Source: Isoetes taiwanensis
Lineage: Eukaryota > Streptophyta > Lycopodiopsida > Isoetales > Isoetaceae
DNA: 64,000 nucleotides
NCBI GenBank assembly: GCA_021234155.1
Contig: JAJEKV010000038.1
Span: 9,574,092 to 9,638,091, forward strand
Direction of reading: 5' to 3'
Shown piece after piece: positions 50,335 through 61,834 of this stretch. How positions within the stretch are numbered: position 1 is the stretch's first letter; every line of letters begins with the position of its first letter. The notes beneath the pieces are model-generated. The model saw only the letters and a list, made by a program, of their open reading frames with translations. It was not told where the DNA came from and made no database searches. The translations under genes and the position numbers were made by a program.

Positions 50335-51210
50335 GGATGAATATAGTGGCATCCAAAATCCCTCAACATCAGGCTCACTGGAATTTCTTATTAGTTGCAT
50401 CAGAAGCTAAGTCGTATTTCGTAATGGAGTCCTATGAAAGGATGAAGTGTTGCACAGCTAAAATTTTTATTGGAGCTGCAAAAGGGTTGTCTTATTTACA
50501 TCATGAATGCAATCCATGAATCATACACAATGACTTAAAATCAAGCAATATACTTCTTGACATGAATCTAAAGCCAAGAGTATCAGAGTTTGGACTAGCC
50601 AGGTTATTGGAGGAGATTGAATCCCATGTGACCACCATTCTTGCTGGAACGTTTGGCTGTGGCTCCAGGTATGTCATAATTTATTAACTCGGATCATATA
50701 CTTCAACTACTGCAATGCTAACATAGAGGATACAGGATACATACAACATGGAAGAGCAACAGAGTAAAATGATGTATATAGCTATGAAGTTTGTTCCGCT
50801 AGAGCTGTGAGTCGAAGAAGACCAACAAACCCGTGTTTTGTTCAAAAGGGTCTCAGTATAGTAGGATGGGCATGTTTGGTTGTAGATATATGCATACAGT
50901 GCACTGATGAGGAAGCTTTTGGCAGGCTACGAGGCAGATAAGTAAGAGAAAATATGCCAAAATCCTTGATCCTAGATGTTGCCTCTTTCCTCAGAGCATG
51001 GAGCCCCAGTCTTTCAAATTGCAGCAATGTGCATCAATGCAAATGCAGATGATTGATCTAATATGGCCACAATGGTGAAGATGCTTCAAGCTGGGAGCTT
51101 GATACCTTGTGCAAGCAATTTCCTTCAGACTCAACCACCAAACTCCTCTAGGTGGTGTACTAGCTGGTTTCTTTCAGACTCAACCAAACTCCTCTAGATG
51201 GTGTACTAGC
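50335..51210 (+). pseudogene. FEI-like LRR receptor kinase relic
   Basis: Reads IFIGAAKGLSYLHHECNP, a stop, then [40 protein letters not shown] and LAGTFGCGS, followed after a small intron by GYIQHGRATE and NDVYSYEV, then RRPTNPCFVQKGLSIVGW. The order and wording match the C-lobe of FEI1/FEI2-class LRR receptor kinases ([35 protein letters not shown]). HRD has become HND and DFG has become EFG, with several in-frame stops. The last 90 bp is duplicated (ACTCAACCA..CTCCTCTAG at 51129 and 51178). Not functional. Confidence 0.75.
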
Positions 51211-51214
51211 TGCT

Positions 51215-51485
51215 ACTGTTTTGGCTTTCCTACAAATATGTACTTTGATGTCAAATATAATTGACAACCAATATGAAATAAAACAATTACTGAATACAAA
51301 TGTGATGTAATTAATGTCATTGCAAATATAATCTCATGTTCATGCAATTTTTCATGCCTCTTAAAATCGTCTAATAGATAATGTTGGAATTTTAATTCTT
51401 GAAAGATAGTACTCTTCTTGATAAAGGGTCCTATTTGAAGTTTTTTTAACACCTCAACAGTAAACAATGACACGAATTAACACTA
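51215..51485. other. AT-rich spacer, nothing recognised
   Basis: Spacer between two unrelated gene relics, with no supported gene or repeat; a short minus-strand ORF is not credible. Confidence 0.5.
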
Positions 51486-51489
51486 CACA

Positions 51490-51797
51490 ATGACCCCTGG
51501 TATGCCTCATAACTTCAAATGTGGAAACCTAAATTATGGCTTGGAGCATTCTGCTGCAGAATTTGTTGTCATGATGGATGCAGATATGATCCTCCACCCT
51601 TGTCACCCATTGTTAATGATCCACAGATTGCTTTTGGCCAAATCCCTCAATCATTCTACAACTTTTGCATCTTTGGAGACCCCTCAATCATTCTACAACA
51701 TGCATGCTGGAGACCCTCTGAATGATGCATGTGTTTTTGGCTATGATAGAGTGATGGTGCATAGAAAGCCACATGTTATTGAATTATCTATCGTATG
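51490..51797 (+). pseudogene. GT2 glycosyltransferase fragment
   Basis: KCGNLNYGLEHSAAEFVVMM then DADMILHP is the DxD-bearing core of a cellulose-synthase-like family 2 glycosyltransferase (KAGNLN..., hDADhhhxP). A second frame gives QIAFGQIPQSFYN, and the first resumes with GDPLNDACVFGYDRVMVHRK. A local duplication (CCCTCAATCATTCTACAAC at 51644 and 51682) breaks the frame. The transmembrane parts and the QxxRW motif are absent. Confidence 0.65.
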
Positions 51798-51846
51798 ATC
51801 TGAATAAGGTTACGAGTGTTTACAAAATGCTGGGAAAGAGAAACGT

Positions 51847-51869
51847 TCGCGGCGGCCTTGCCGCCGCGA
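51847..51869. other. GC hairpin
   Basis: Perfect 10-bp arms TCGCGGCGGC and GCCGCCGCGA around CTT, in AT-rich surroundings. Possibly the centre of a decayed foldback element. Confidence 0.7.
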
Positions 51870-51879
51870 TAAACAGTAA

Positions 51880-53450
51880 TCATAATCTTTAAATTCTAAT
51901 CTAATCGCTAATCCTCTATAATCGCTAATCCTCTATAATCGCTAATCCTGACCATCTAAAAAGGGCATATTCTCAATGATATGCCCTATCCCTAAACCAG
52001 AACCGTCGAACCCGAGTCAAGATGGGGTCAAAACCCTATTTCCACGTCACCCTAAGGTGCACGAGAATGTATTCGATTGGAGTCAACTGCGTACATACAC
52101 AAGTACCAACCATCCGAACACGATTACGCAAACATACGATTAAAGCAAATATATGCGCTATGAATCAATATTATTGCACAACTATGTGACTTGCAAAAGA
52201 TTTCACGGGGATCCGTCTACATGCAAGCCCAATCCTAACCCTGCTGCACATGCTACTGCAGTTCATAACATAATAAACAAACAAATAAGACAATGAAGCA
52301 GGAGGAGTTGAACCTCGCTGGCCGAAACCAGTACCCTGATGCTTCACAAACAACTCAACCTGTTTTGCCTCCTAAATGCATGGCCGAACCTCATTCTCTT
52401 GACGAACTGCAGACCAACCTGCTGCACATGTTACAGGACCTCCATTGCTGCTGAAGAATGGGCTCCTATGCATCCACTGCCATTCTGCCAACAAGAAGAA
52501 AGAAACAAAGAACACAATGAAGCACGGGGAGTTGAAATTTCGCATGGGCTGCTGCAGCATAGGAGGAAGCATGGGGATTTGAACCCCCTGGCCAAAAGGC
52601 AGTTCCGGAAAACCTCAAAATCAAACACCATCTCTGCCAAACCAGACAACACCTGCTGAAGCGAAACACAAGCACAGGAAGGAAGAGGGCTTAAAAGACA
52701 AAACGAAATCATATTTCTTGCCTATGGCGGAAATCGAACATGCTCTTGGCTATGGCAGAAGGAAGGATGTCGGATTCTGCATCTGTGCCCTCTGTGCCCT
52801 GAACCCTCCCAGATTAACTCCATATTTACTGCTGCCAGAATCGATTTGAATACGCCGGTCGCCTCTGAACCCTGCCAGAAAAAGTCCGCCATGGCCAAGC
52901 AGCCGCCCACGGAAGAACTCCGCCATGCCCTGCCCTGACGCCCAAATTCGACACGAATCCCACTTTCCTAATACAGAAAGGAAAAAAAATGGCACACCTT
53001 ATAAAACCCACACCACATTTACTGACATCAGCATAATACTATTTTGGCATACGAATACACCCTTAAACCATGCACAATCATATGTAATACCACACCCAAA
53101 CAACATTTTGGGAACTTAATTGCTTTAGAGGGAAACATATAAATATATGTATGGCATTCCTCTTCTTTTGAGAGGGATTGTGATGGAGAATGGCATGACA
53201 CAAACTTGGCCCCTAACAATAGTTGAAATGTGAATGAGACTGCTAACATTAAGGCCAAAACGCATATTGTGGGCCGTCTCACTCAATCTGGAAATATAAG
53301 GGTTATGCTTAGGTACCTCCAAGACATTGCTAGCTTGTTCCCATCCTCAGTTGGCAGCTTGGGTATCCACAATGATCGCTTAACATTATGGATTGCTTAA
53401 TGAAATATGACGACGACGATGGAGGCACCACAAGGCCCCCAAAAATGAAC
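51880..53450. other. Non-coding; leader-like segment at 52300-52960
   Basis: Contains two related segments, CAATGAAGCA(G/C)G(A/G)GGAGTTGAA (about 52292 and 52517), and the T-arm-like word GGGGATTTGAACCCCCTGG at 52571. GC-richer 52700-52950 gives overlapping minus ORFs of 60-94 codons without recognisable domains. No gene supported. Confidence 0.35.
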
Positions 53451-53499
53451 TTGCAGTAAAAATCAGTATTAGAACCAGTATATATGTGATTTTTTTGTA

Positions 53500-53960
53500 C
53501 GACAACTCACAATGTCAACAAAAACCATGTGTTCATCATGGTTTTGTAAAGCCGCTAGTAGTTCATATTGTTTTTTGGTACTAATTCTAAATTTTTGACT
53601 AGTTTCTAGAAATCATCATTAGTTTGTAAGATGGTTTTTAAGCAGACATTAAATTTGGAAAACCATTGCTAGTTTATATCATGTTTACTTACGTGAGTTC
53701 TACATCGTACATTAGTTTTTTGAAATCATTACTAGTTTCGGAGATGTGTTGAAAAACCAATGCTACTTCATATCATGTTTAATTACGCGAGTTCTACATC
53801 GTATAATAGTTTCCTGCAATCATTATTAGTTTGGGAGATGTGTTGTAAGCATATATTAATTTTGCAAAACTATTGCTAGTTCATACCATAATGCATTCTA
53901 AGTTTTACAATGTGGTTTCTTGAAATCATCATTGATTTATGGGATAATTTTTACATATGC
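53500..53960. repeat. Degenerate tandem repeat, about 110-bp period
   Basis: AAACCATTGCTAGTTTATAT, GAGTTCTACATCGTA(C/T)A and GAAATCATNATTAGTTT recur in order at about 53640, 53755 and 53870. Old and diverged. Confidence 0.65.
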
Positions 53961-54559
53961 ATTTTCAATATTATAATTTGGGATGCTTCACATGCTCATG
54001 TCTTTTCTTCTCAGTTCAAAAAGCATGTTAAATTTCGGAAAGATGTTATGGTTTTTGGACGTGGGTATTCACTATGCTCTTAATAGTTTATTATAATCTA
54101 GTTATCTTGCAATTTTATTATAGAATGGCTAGTAATTCCAACTTCTATATTACAATTTGTGTGGAGCATAATTTTTGTAAACATAAATTTCTATTTTTAG
54201 CAGGGCCACCTTAATGGGGGTACATCACTTCCTTCCTAAACTTTCCACGTGGTTATCCACGTCAGTTAAATTCAATTCTGACCATTATGCATCCATGGCT
54301 AGTAAAATTCAAACCCTCTAGAAAATAAGCTCTGGCTCTTTTGACAACGGCTTTCCCAATCCAATCTGTAGCATGTGCTAGCAACAAAATGAATAGATAG
54401 TTCATAGGTACTCTCTCTTATGGTTGGTTTTGTACTTAGGCTATGCGAAAATATGATTGAGCAGAAGGAAAATTCCCGCATGCAAATCCATTGCTTGGGC
54501 AATGGGATGACCGATCCATTCATGCATGTGTGAAACCATTTGCATAGGAAGGGAAATTT

Positions 54560-54590
54560 GCAATCCCTTGCTTGCCTTTATAAATAGAGA
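54560..54590 (+). promoter_or_regulatory. TATA-like element
   Basis: CCTTTATAAATAGAGAATG resembles a strong plant TATA box, but no coding region follows; the AGATTCC array begins 100 bp downstream. It might drive a non-coding transcript of that array. Weak. Confidence 0.2.
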
Positions 54591-54697
54591 ATGCCCTTAT
54601 CTATATTATGAATATCTAACCGTGCTTCAAATTTGACAATCATATATCTTAGGTATGGAGGGCAAGAAGTATATATATATACAAGTTTTTGTACTAT

Positions 54698-55990
54698 GAG
54701 GGACTGTACAAAGCCGAATAGAAGCCAAATGCATAGCCATCCGATGAAGATTCTAAAAAGATTCTCTTAGAGTCTCCAAGGCTATAAAAAGGTTCCCCAA
54801 GGTTCTTTGAGATTCCATCAATGTTCCCTTATATTCCCCAAGACCCCCTGATGATTCCTAAACATTCCCTTAGATTGCCCAATATTTTATGAAAATTCCC
54901 CTGCAAAATACACTTAGTGTGAAAGATTCCCCTAAGATTCAAAAAGATTCCCTAGATTCCCTATATTCTTAAGGTTATACAAAGATTTGCCTAGATTTCC
55001 AAAGATTCCTCTAGATTCTCCAAGATTCCATGTAGATTCCCCTAAATTTTCTTAGATTCTAGAAAAATTTCCTAAATTCTCCAAGATTCCATCAAGATTC
55101 ATCTAGATTCTCAAAAGATTTTTTTAAGATTCCATAGATTTCCTAGTATATTCTTGAGATTCCCCTAGATTCTCAAATATTATCTTAAGATTCCTCTAGA
55201 TTACCTAAGTTTCTATGTAGATTCTCCTACATTCCCTTAGATTTTATGAAGATTCCCCTAGATTCTACAAGATTCCATTAAGATTCACTACATTCTCAAG
55301 AGGGACTGTACAAATTTGACTAGAAGCCAAATCTAAGTCGAATGAAGATTCTATAAAAAAATTTCTACATTCTTCAAGACTCTAGAAAGATCCCCCAGAT
55401 GCTTTGAGATTCCATCAATGTTCCGTTAAATTCTTTAAGATTCCATAAACATTCCCTTAGATTGTCCAATATTTTATGAAGATTCCCCCACAAAACACAC
55501 CCAGTGCAAAAGATTCACCTAGATTTCCTAAGATTCCACAAAGCTTCCCTAGATTCTTAAGGTTCCACAAAGATTTCCCTAGATTTCCAAAGATTATCCC
55601 AAGATTTCTCTAGATTCCTCAAGATTCTATGTAGATTCTCCTAGGTTCTATAAAGATTCCACAAAATTCTCCAAGATTCCATCAAGATTCCTCTAAATTC
55701 TCAAAGATTTTGTGAAGATTCCCTTAGATTCCCATAGATTACGAAAGATCTTCTTCAGATTCCCTTAGATTCCATAAGATTCTCTTAAGATTCCCTTAGA
55801 TTCCTAAGTATTATCCCAAGATTCCTTTAGATTTTCCAAGTTTCTACGTAGATTCTCTTTAGATTTCCTTAGATTCTATAAAGATTCCCCTAGGTTCTCT
55901 TCTGCCTCTCATAGATTCCCTAAGATTCTTTTGAGATTCCTTTAGATTCTCTAAGATCTTATGAAGATTCCCCTAGATTCTAAGATTTGC
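54698..55990. repeat. AGATTCC array with 602-bp higher-order unit
   Basis: About 60 degenerate words of the AGATTCCCCTAGATTC and CTCCAAGATTCC type fill the region. Two larger units start with GAGGGACTGTACAAA (54698 and 55300) and share a non-repeat header (AGAAGCCAAAT...) and the following order of words. No ORF. Confidence 0.85.
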
Positions 55991-55999
55991 TTGGAATTC

Positions 56000-57105
56000 A
56001 TCACATTGGCTCCAACTGCCGAACATCAACATGATACATTATCAATATTGAATTTGGACCTTCGATCTAGCCTGAGACTACAATATTTATAAGGATAAAA
56101 TAGAGATTGTGGATTTGTGCGGGTTCTATTTTAACTTCACAAAATCTTCTGCATCCCCATATCCAAGTTTGGGGTGTTTGCTTTTTTCTTTGTTGCATAG
56201 ATCACGGTGTGTTTCTGACACAAATGGCATATCCAGAGATATGAGGATTAGATGTAAGGAGCTAGAATACTTGCAGGCATGGCATATCCAGTTTATAATG
56301 AAATGTAAAGAGTTGTTTTTGTTTTCTATGTAGGGGATTCTTCTTTGTGTAGATGGGTTTTCTTGTTCCTACTTTTGGACTCTACTTGAAGTTTCTAAAG
56401 AAAGGATTAAGATATCTCTAATATCTTGAGCTCTTGATGTTGCCGGTGGAGCTGAAGGAGGATTTGGTTCACGAGCAAATGATGTTAAACCATCTAAATG
56501 GGATTCTAGATAACTTGGTATCCACATAGCAGGCTCCTCCACTTAAGGCTCTTGGCCTTGAGAAACATGAGTACCAAAGTCGAGGTAAGATGTCAAAACA
56601 ATCCTTTTTCCCCCGATAATGTGTGGTTTGTCCTTTTCCATTTTTATTAACAATGGTATGATGCGCAAATGAGAGCGACAAAAAGAAAAGTGTCACAACA
56701 AATGCCAGTGAAGGAGATTTGCATTTTGCTCTGCTCCTCATGCCAGTGCTATGCATATCACCAAAATGCAGAAAGGGCTTCGCGTTTTGGCCGAGAAGAG
56801 TCTAGACCTCCACCCGTAAATTATCTCAAAACAAGTTTATGCTCGTTACAAGAATATTTGGCCATATACCGGCATATATTCAAAATTCCCTCCAAAACAA
56901 TAAGAGGAAAGAACGGCAACTGAAAAACCCAATTTTATATCGCATGTGAAAACTTAACCAAGCTTACTAAAAATTACAAGGTCATGAGCACTTACAAAGA
57001 GCGTCCCTCTTTGTGCAATAATAGAATGCAACCTAACGGCAACGTTATCTGGAGCGTGAGGACCTGGCATGTACAGGCCGAAATGAAACGTTATTGGTTT
57101 CATGT
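56000..57105. other. Non-coding, nothing recognised
   Basis: Several ORFs of 70-95 codons on both strands lack domain-like content. No repeats apparent. Confidence 0.4.
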
Positions 57106-57110
57106 TCTCA

Positions 57111-57540
57111 ATTGCGACTTCTTAACCACATCCCAAGTGTAGAAGACCAAAACTCGACCTCCATAACGTAAACCCTTCAATAACCTAGCAAGACACAGGG
57201 TTTACGTTTGGGATACCGAAACATGGTCATTTTCATGGATAACTTGGTGCACCATCTCTAAACATGCATGCAGAGCCATGACCACTGAAAAAATGGGGTT
57301 CGGATATATCAGTTGTCCATAATAATCCCAAACAATGGCTACTGCAAAAGTGGCTCTTGAATTCTAATTGCCACACCGGGAGGAGAATAGATCCAAATCC
57401 CATTCTGTCGGTTCCTATTAGTTCAGTCTTCAACTACAACTTCTCGACCATTTCCCAAGTGCAAACGACCAAAATGCGACTTCATAACGTAAACCCTTCA
57501 ATAACATAGCAACACACAGAGTTTACGTTTCGGAGACCAT
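57111..57540. repeat. Direct repeat pair with hairpins
   Basis: Copies at 57111-57220 and 57433-57540 share CAAGTG(T/C)A(G/A)A(A/C)GACCAAAA and CATAACGTAAACCCTTCAAT. Each contains a hairpin between ACGTAAACCC and its inverted partner GGGTTTACGT (second copy: GAGTTTACGT). Confidence 0.7.
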
Positions 57541-58063
57541 ATCCTAGTCAGATTCGACCAAGATCTTGCATAGTGTCATCTTGTAAAGGGACAATGTTGA
57601 GGCCAAAAGATGGGCCCTTAAAACCTTCTGGAAGTCATTTGTCTCAAATGTTCTGTCCCTTCCACCTTGGCATGTTAGAGCCCGCATGTTGAGTCCATGT
57701 GGCATGTTTGAGCCAACTAGATGGTATGGTAAATCCTAGGGGCACAACATATGGTAAATCCTAAGGGCATGACATGTCTTCACTTGGAGTGCCACATCAT
57801 CATATTCCATGTCAACTGTTGTATATTTATATTTTTCCACTTACCTTATAGAAATTGCAAAATGACACTTTACCGAATCATCATGCCAGTTTTGCCATGT
57901 CATCACCATAATTTGACAACTCATTGGCACACGTCACATTTTTACAACTATTTCTCAATAGTAGTTGCATTTGCCTTGAATTGTTTTTGAAAAGTCCACA
58001 AAGGCCTTTGGGATATGGCAGTATCTTAATTCGTTTCCTTTGAGTACTATAGGTCAAGTACTA

Positions 58064-58195
58064 TAAGGGTGCATCCCCATAAGGAAAGAGTTGGATTTTC
58101 TTGACTCGTCAGCACAACCCTGATGCGTTGAAGATAATGGGAATGCTAATTTTCTGGCTGGGTTTGCCATGTGGCAAAGTCGGGATGCACCCTAA
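58064..58195. mobile_element. Tourist-type MITE, 126 bp
   Basis: Ends GGGTGCATCCC (58067-58077) and GGGATGCACCC (58182-58192) are perfect inverted repeats flanked by TAA on both sides (58064-58066, 58193-58195). This is the PIF/Harbinger pattern (TWA target, G-rich ends). Confidence 0.85.
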
Positions 58196-58689
58196 GCACC
58201 TAAAGTCTAATCCAAAACTCAAAGCATGTAGAATTGAAGTGCATTTAAAATTTCGACTTGACAAAATTATGCAATGCCACTAACCATACATATCACAAGT
58301 GACAAAGTTGAATGACAAAATGAAATTTGAGAAGCAAATTGAGGCTATGTTTCTAAGATAGGGGTTTGGCCTGATAACTCCACCCACTTCTGGAAATTCT
58401 AGACAAGTCAAACTATTTCCAACCATTTTTCTAGTTTTGAAAGCAAAAACATCTGACAAAATACACTATAAAATGCCCTATCAATAGTTTTTTCCGGTCA
58501 GCTTAAATGCCAGGCCGCATTTTCTCTAGTTACTTAGATTGCTATTTTCAAACCATGATAAATTCCCACAAATAAACAATAGGCCTACAAGAATTTTAGT
58601 TCAAATTATCCCGCCCTCCCACCCAATGGGCGGGATAAATTTGAAAAGCATGCCTTTATTTTTTTTTATTCAGTTATTGGATCGAAACC

Positions 58690-58880
58690 CTATTCTACTC
58701 CAACTGCGCCTCCAGCCGCCGGCGGTCTGGCTCCAAATGCGCCCCAATGGCGAATCCATCTCCGGCTCCCTGCTCCAGCATCTCCTTGGCGAATCCAACT
58801 CCGGCGCCCTGCTCCAGCATCTTCTTGGCGGATCCAAATCCGGCCTTCTTCTCCTTTGCGGCTCCTCTGGTTTGCATCTG
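58690..58880. repeat. 39-bp coding-like tandem repeat
   Basis: Two full and one partial 39-bp units (58750-58788, 58789-58827, 58828-58846) are open in both directions. On the plus strand an ATG at 58748 gives ANPSPAPCSSISL repeats; on the minus strand GFAKEMLEQGAG repeats in a 60-codon frame (58877-58695). The strand with the true product, if any, is unclear. The region is GC-rich in AT-rich surroundings and follows a T-rich tract. Confidence 0.4.
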
Positions 58881-59260
58881 ATTGCTGTTCTCGTGAGTTT
58901 CAGGTTATTTTTATGTTTTCTTTCCTTTATCTGTGTTTGATTTTCGCCATGAACCAGAGTTCTTGTTAGGAGACTCTTCTGATTTTTTGTGAACAAGGAG
59001 CTGGGCGGCACACCATATCTACTTACCAGTACTACGCTTGATCTCTGCCATTCATCATCTTGCTTCTACTATCTTTAGGTTTAAATTTTTTTTGCAGATT
59101 GTCAAGAAACACATAGACGCAAGAGTGATGAAGTTAATGCAGTTTTTTCTAGCGGCCTTGGTTATTTTTCCAGCTTATCCAGATTACCTTAATCTGTTTT
59201 GAAGTCTGAATGGAAGGCTTGGACCATTGTACATCCGGCACTTAGATCATTGCTTTTGCC

Positions 59261-59624
59261 CTGTAAAAGAGGCTACCTAGCATCCAGGTATATTTGATTC
59301 AAGGCTTCCAAGGTAGAGTAGTCTTCCTGATATTTGTTTGAACTAGTTCAAAAAATTTAAAGTTTTACACTGATTTTCTTTGTTTCATACGTTGAAGGAC
59401 TGTTTTTTCCTTTGTTTGCAGCAGAGGAGCTCCTTGGCTGTAAAAGAGCTACCTAGCATCTCTAGCTGTATATTTCATTCTAAGCTTCCAGGGTACAGTT
59501 CTCTTCCTGATATTTAGTTTGAACTAGTTCAGAAAATTTAAAGTCTTACACACTGATTTTCTTTGTTCCATCCATTGAAGGACTATTTTTCTTTTTGTTT
59601 GTAGCAGAAGAGTTTCTTGGCTGA
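59261..59624. repeat. Tandem duplication, 177-bp unit
   Basis: Unit 1 from 59261 and unit 2 from 59438 share CTGTAAAAGAG, GCTACCTAGCATC, TCTTCCTGATATTT and TTTGAACTAGTTCA. Each ends in a TTTG(C/T)AGCAGA(G/A)GAG acceptor-like motif, so alternative splice acceptors may have been duplicated. Confidence 0.75.
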
Positions 59625-59639
59625 TGCGTTGGGGCCGCT

Positions 59640-60590
59640 CTGTGACTAGATTGGGCGGTGTTTTGCCCCCTTTGTTGGCTGCCCCCTTTGTTTGTTTTGT
59701 TCTGTCTGTTATATAAAATTAGATCTAGCAGAACAATTTTCCCTAGGTGGAAATAGTCTAGAGTTGAAAGTTTTTTTCTTAGATATTAAAAGTTCTGAAT
59801 GCTTAATAATCATATGGGAGTGCTCTAGATGGATAAACAATTTTTAGCTGGCTTTTGGAAAATAATTTGTTTACATTTGCGTGTAATGGATATGATGTAA
59901 GATTGTGATAATATCATATCCTGAATGGATCAATTTGGGTTCGATTCCCAAAAGGCTATATTAAAACATAAGCGAAGCACAAGTAAACCAAAAGCATGGA
60001 TTAAGTAAAGAATTGATCAATAGTAGAACAATAAAAAAAATAATGACTAGTTTTCTTAAGAACCGTATTTAAGAAGCATGTAAAACAACCATGGCAATTT
60101 TAAACCATGGCAATTTGCCACGTTATGTTGTCCATCGATTACTACAAAATATCACCCATTTTAAATTGCTAGAAAAATTAACTAAAATAATTATGTTATA
60201 TTACCATGGAGAAAAATAGGGTGAAAAAAATGATATTAGCATATTTTAACCAAGTACATTTACCATATTGTGTATTCATGATTAATCATTATAAAGCACC
60301 ATGAAAATTAACTAATATAAAGCATCATGATAATTATGCGCTTAAAATTACCATGTCAATATACTGCAGAATATAGATGTGATCAAATACCAGTCTACGA
60401 AACTGGACATACTAAACAATAGTACATATCATATAGTTTAAGTTGTTACAAAGACCAATTAAGTTTTCCATGTTCAAGTACCATGTCACAAAACAATGTT
60501 AGCTTACCACCTTAGAAAAATATGTTGATGAACCATATTAGATAACTAGACATGGTTTGTAAACTTTTGAACCCACTAACATGTACTGAT
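59640..60590. other. AT-rich, nothing recognised
   Basis: Many CCATG(A/G/T) and AACCATGGCAATTT words (60085-60120 twice) but no clear repeat structure or gene. Confidence 0.4.
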
Positions 60591-60592
60591 TT

Positions 60593-60990
60593 ATGGATTT
60601 AATTTTCACCAACAAACCATGGAAAAAAAATCATATTGGTTCAATTTTGGGGGCCTTGTGCACCTTTAGTAAAGGTGCTCAATCGGCTTGGCAAGAAAGC
60701 GAGCATGTGGGAGCTAATGAATGGGTTCGTAAAAATGTTGGCGGACTCATTGTTAGTGACTTTTGCGAAGATGCCTCACATCTGAATTGTGATAACTTGG
60801 TGGATGGAGTATATTGGAAATCACAAGATCGGTTATACCAACTATGAAGCCTTTAATACATCCATTGGGTTGAAGCGATGCTATAAACAAGTTTTTAAAG
60901 ACTTGTCCCATGATGGAACATTAAAGGGCATTTTGAAGGTTTACAAAAATATTCATATACAATGGCACAATAACTAGCCAAACCCTTTCT
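60593..60990 (+). pseudogene. Unrecognised protein fragment in two frames
   Basis: The first frame reads FTNKPWKKNHIGSILGALCT, GANEWVRKNVGGLIVSDFCE and CDNLVDGVYWKSQD. After a frame change near 60835 it continues YEAFNTSIGLKRCYKQVFKD and GTLKGILKVYKNIHIQW. The consistent protein-like content across a frameshift indicates a decayed gene, probably transposon-borne, since coding-like words continue past the stop (FMYASYSPQNTL). I do not recognise the family. Confidence 0.4.
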
Positions 60991-61363
60991 AGGACTTCAT
61001 GTATGCCAGTTATAGCCCACAAAATACTCTTTGACAGTATCCCGCATTTATGCTTGTATAAATCAGTTCCTTATTTTGATTCATTCTATGACCACTTGGT
61101 TTTCATAAACATTAAAAATCTATTCTATTCTATTATGTTTGCATCTCCCATCTATGCTTATACTTTTTGGATTGAACAGGATGACTTAATGTGTTACAAA
61201 GGTGGGCATCCAACAATGAGGACCCTTATTGAGCAATATTGAGCTTGGAAAAAATGACATAAAGACGTAGATTATATAACAATAACAATGGACAAAAGCA
61301 ATTAACAAAGGACATGTATGATAACATAACCGTCCCTTTAATTCAATTTGAAAATAGAACACA

Positions 61364-61430
61364 TAGAATAGAATAGAATAGAATATGATTTTATCGTCCA
61401 CGGAGACCAACTGGCCTATGGGACCCAAGT
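61364..61430 (-). repeat. Retroposon 3' end with ATTCT tail
   Basis: Minus strand: TTGGTCTCCGTGGACGATAA, AAT and then (TATTC)n. It matches the end at 285-372 in the GTGGAC..TAAAAT portion but has a different tail. Confidence 0.5.
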
Positions 61431-61461
61431 ACAAAGAGAGAGCAGCAGGCGTATTACTACC

Positions 61462-61500
61462 AGGATTAAAAAACCCCCGCCCCGAAGGGTTTTCGGGGGA
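61462..61500. other. Imperfect GC hairpin
   Basis: AAAACCCCCGCCCCGAAGGG pairs partly with TTTTCGGGGGAAAAACC. Isolated; no function evident. Confidence 0.4.
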
Positions 61501-61639
61501 AAAACCTTAGTAGCAATAAGGATGCTGACATACTGCACAATTATATACATAATCACATGTCGGACAGGGGGGCATGACTGAGTCCGCGTATCCATTACCT
61601 CCTGGAGGCACATAATTTCATCTACTAAGTTTGAACTAA

Positions 61640-61834
61640 GCATCGAAAAACTAGGGAGTTAAGTCTCCTAAATTTCCGGTCACAATCCTTATTTTTTTGT
61701 TTGAATTTTTACTTGCCGGCAAATAAATTGTGGGGTTTCCTTCAAAATCCGGCAAATAATCTTGAGTTTATATTCAAAATCTGGTGGAGCATGACAGTTA
61801 CCGGCAAATTATCTGGTTGGAGCTACGAGGGATT
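61640..61834. other. 3' flank of the kinase gene, CCGGCAAAT words
   Basis: Three or four TTACCGGCAAAT-like words separate the kinase stop codon from the retroposon end. A canonical polyadenylation signal on the minus strand was not obvious. Confidence 0.35.

Noticed and set aside
51847-51869. Rho-independent terminator
   Set aside because: The hairpin has no T-tract and the genome is eukaryotic.
52540-52600. tRNA or SINE on the minus strand at GGGGGTTCAAATCCCC
   Set aside because: Box B only; no box A at the right distance, so not annotated as an RNA gene.
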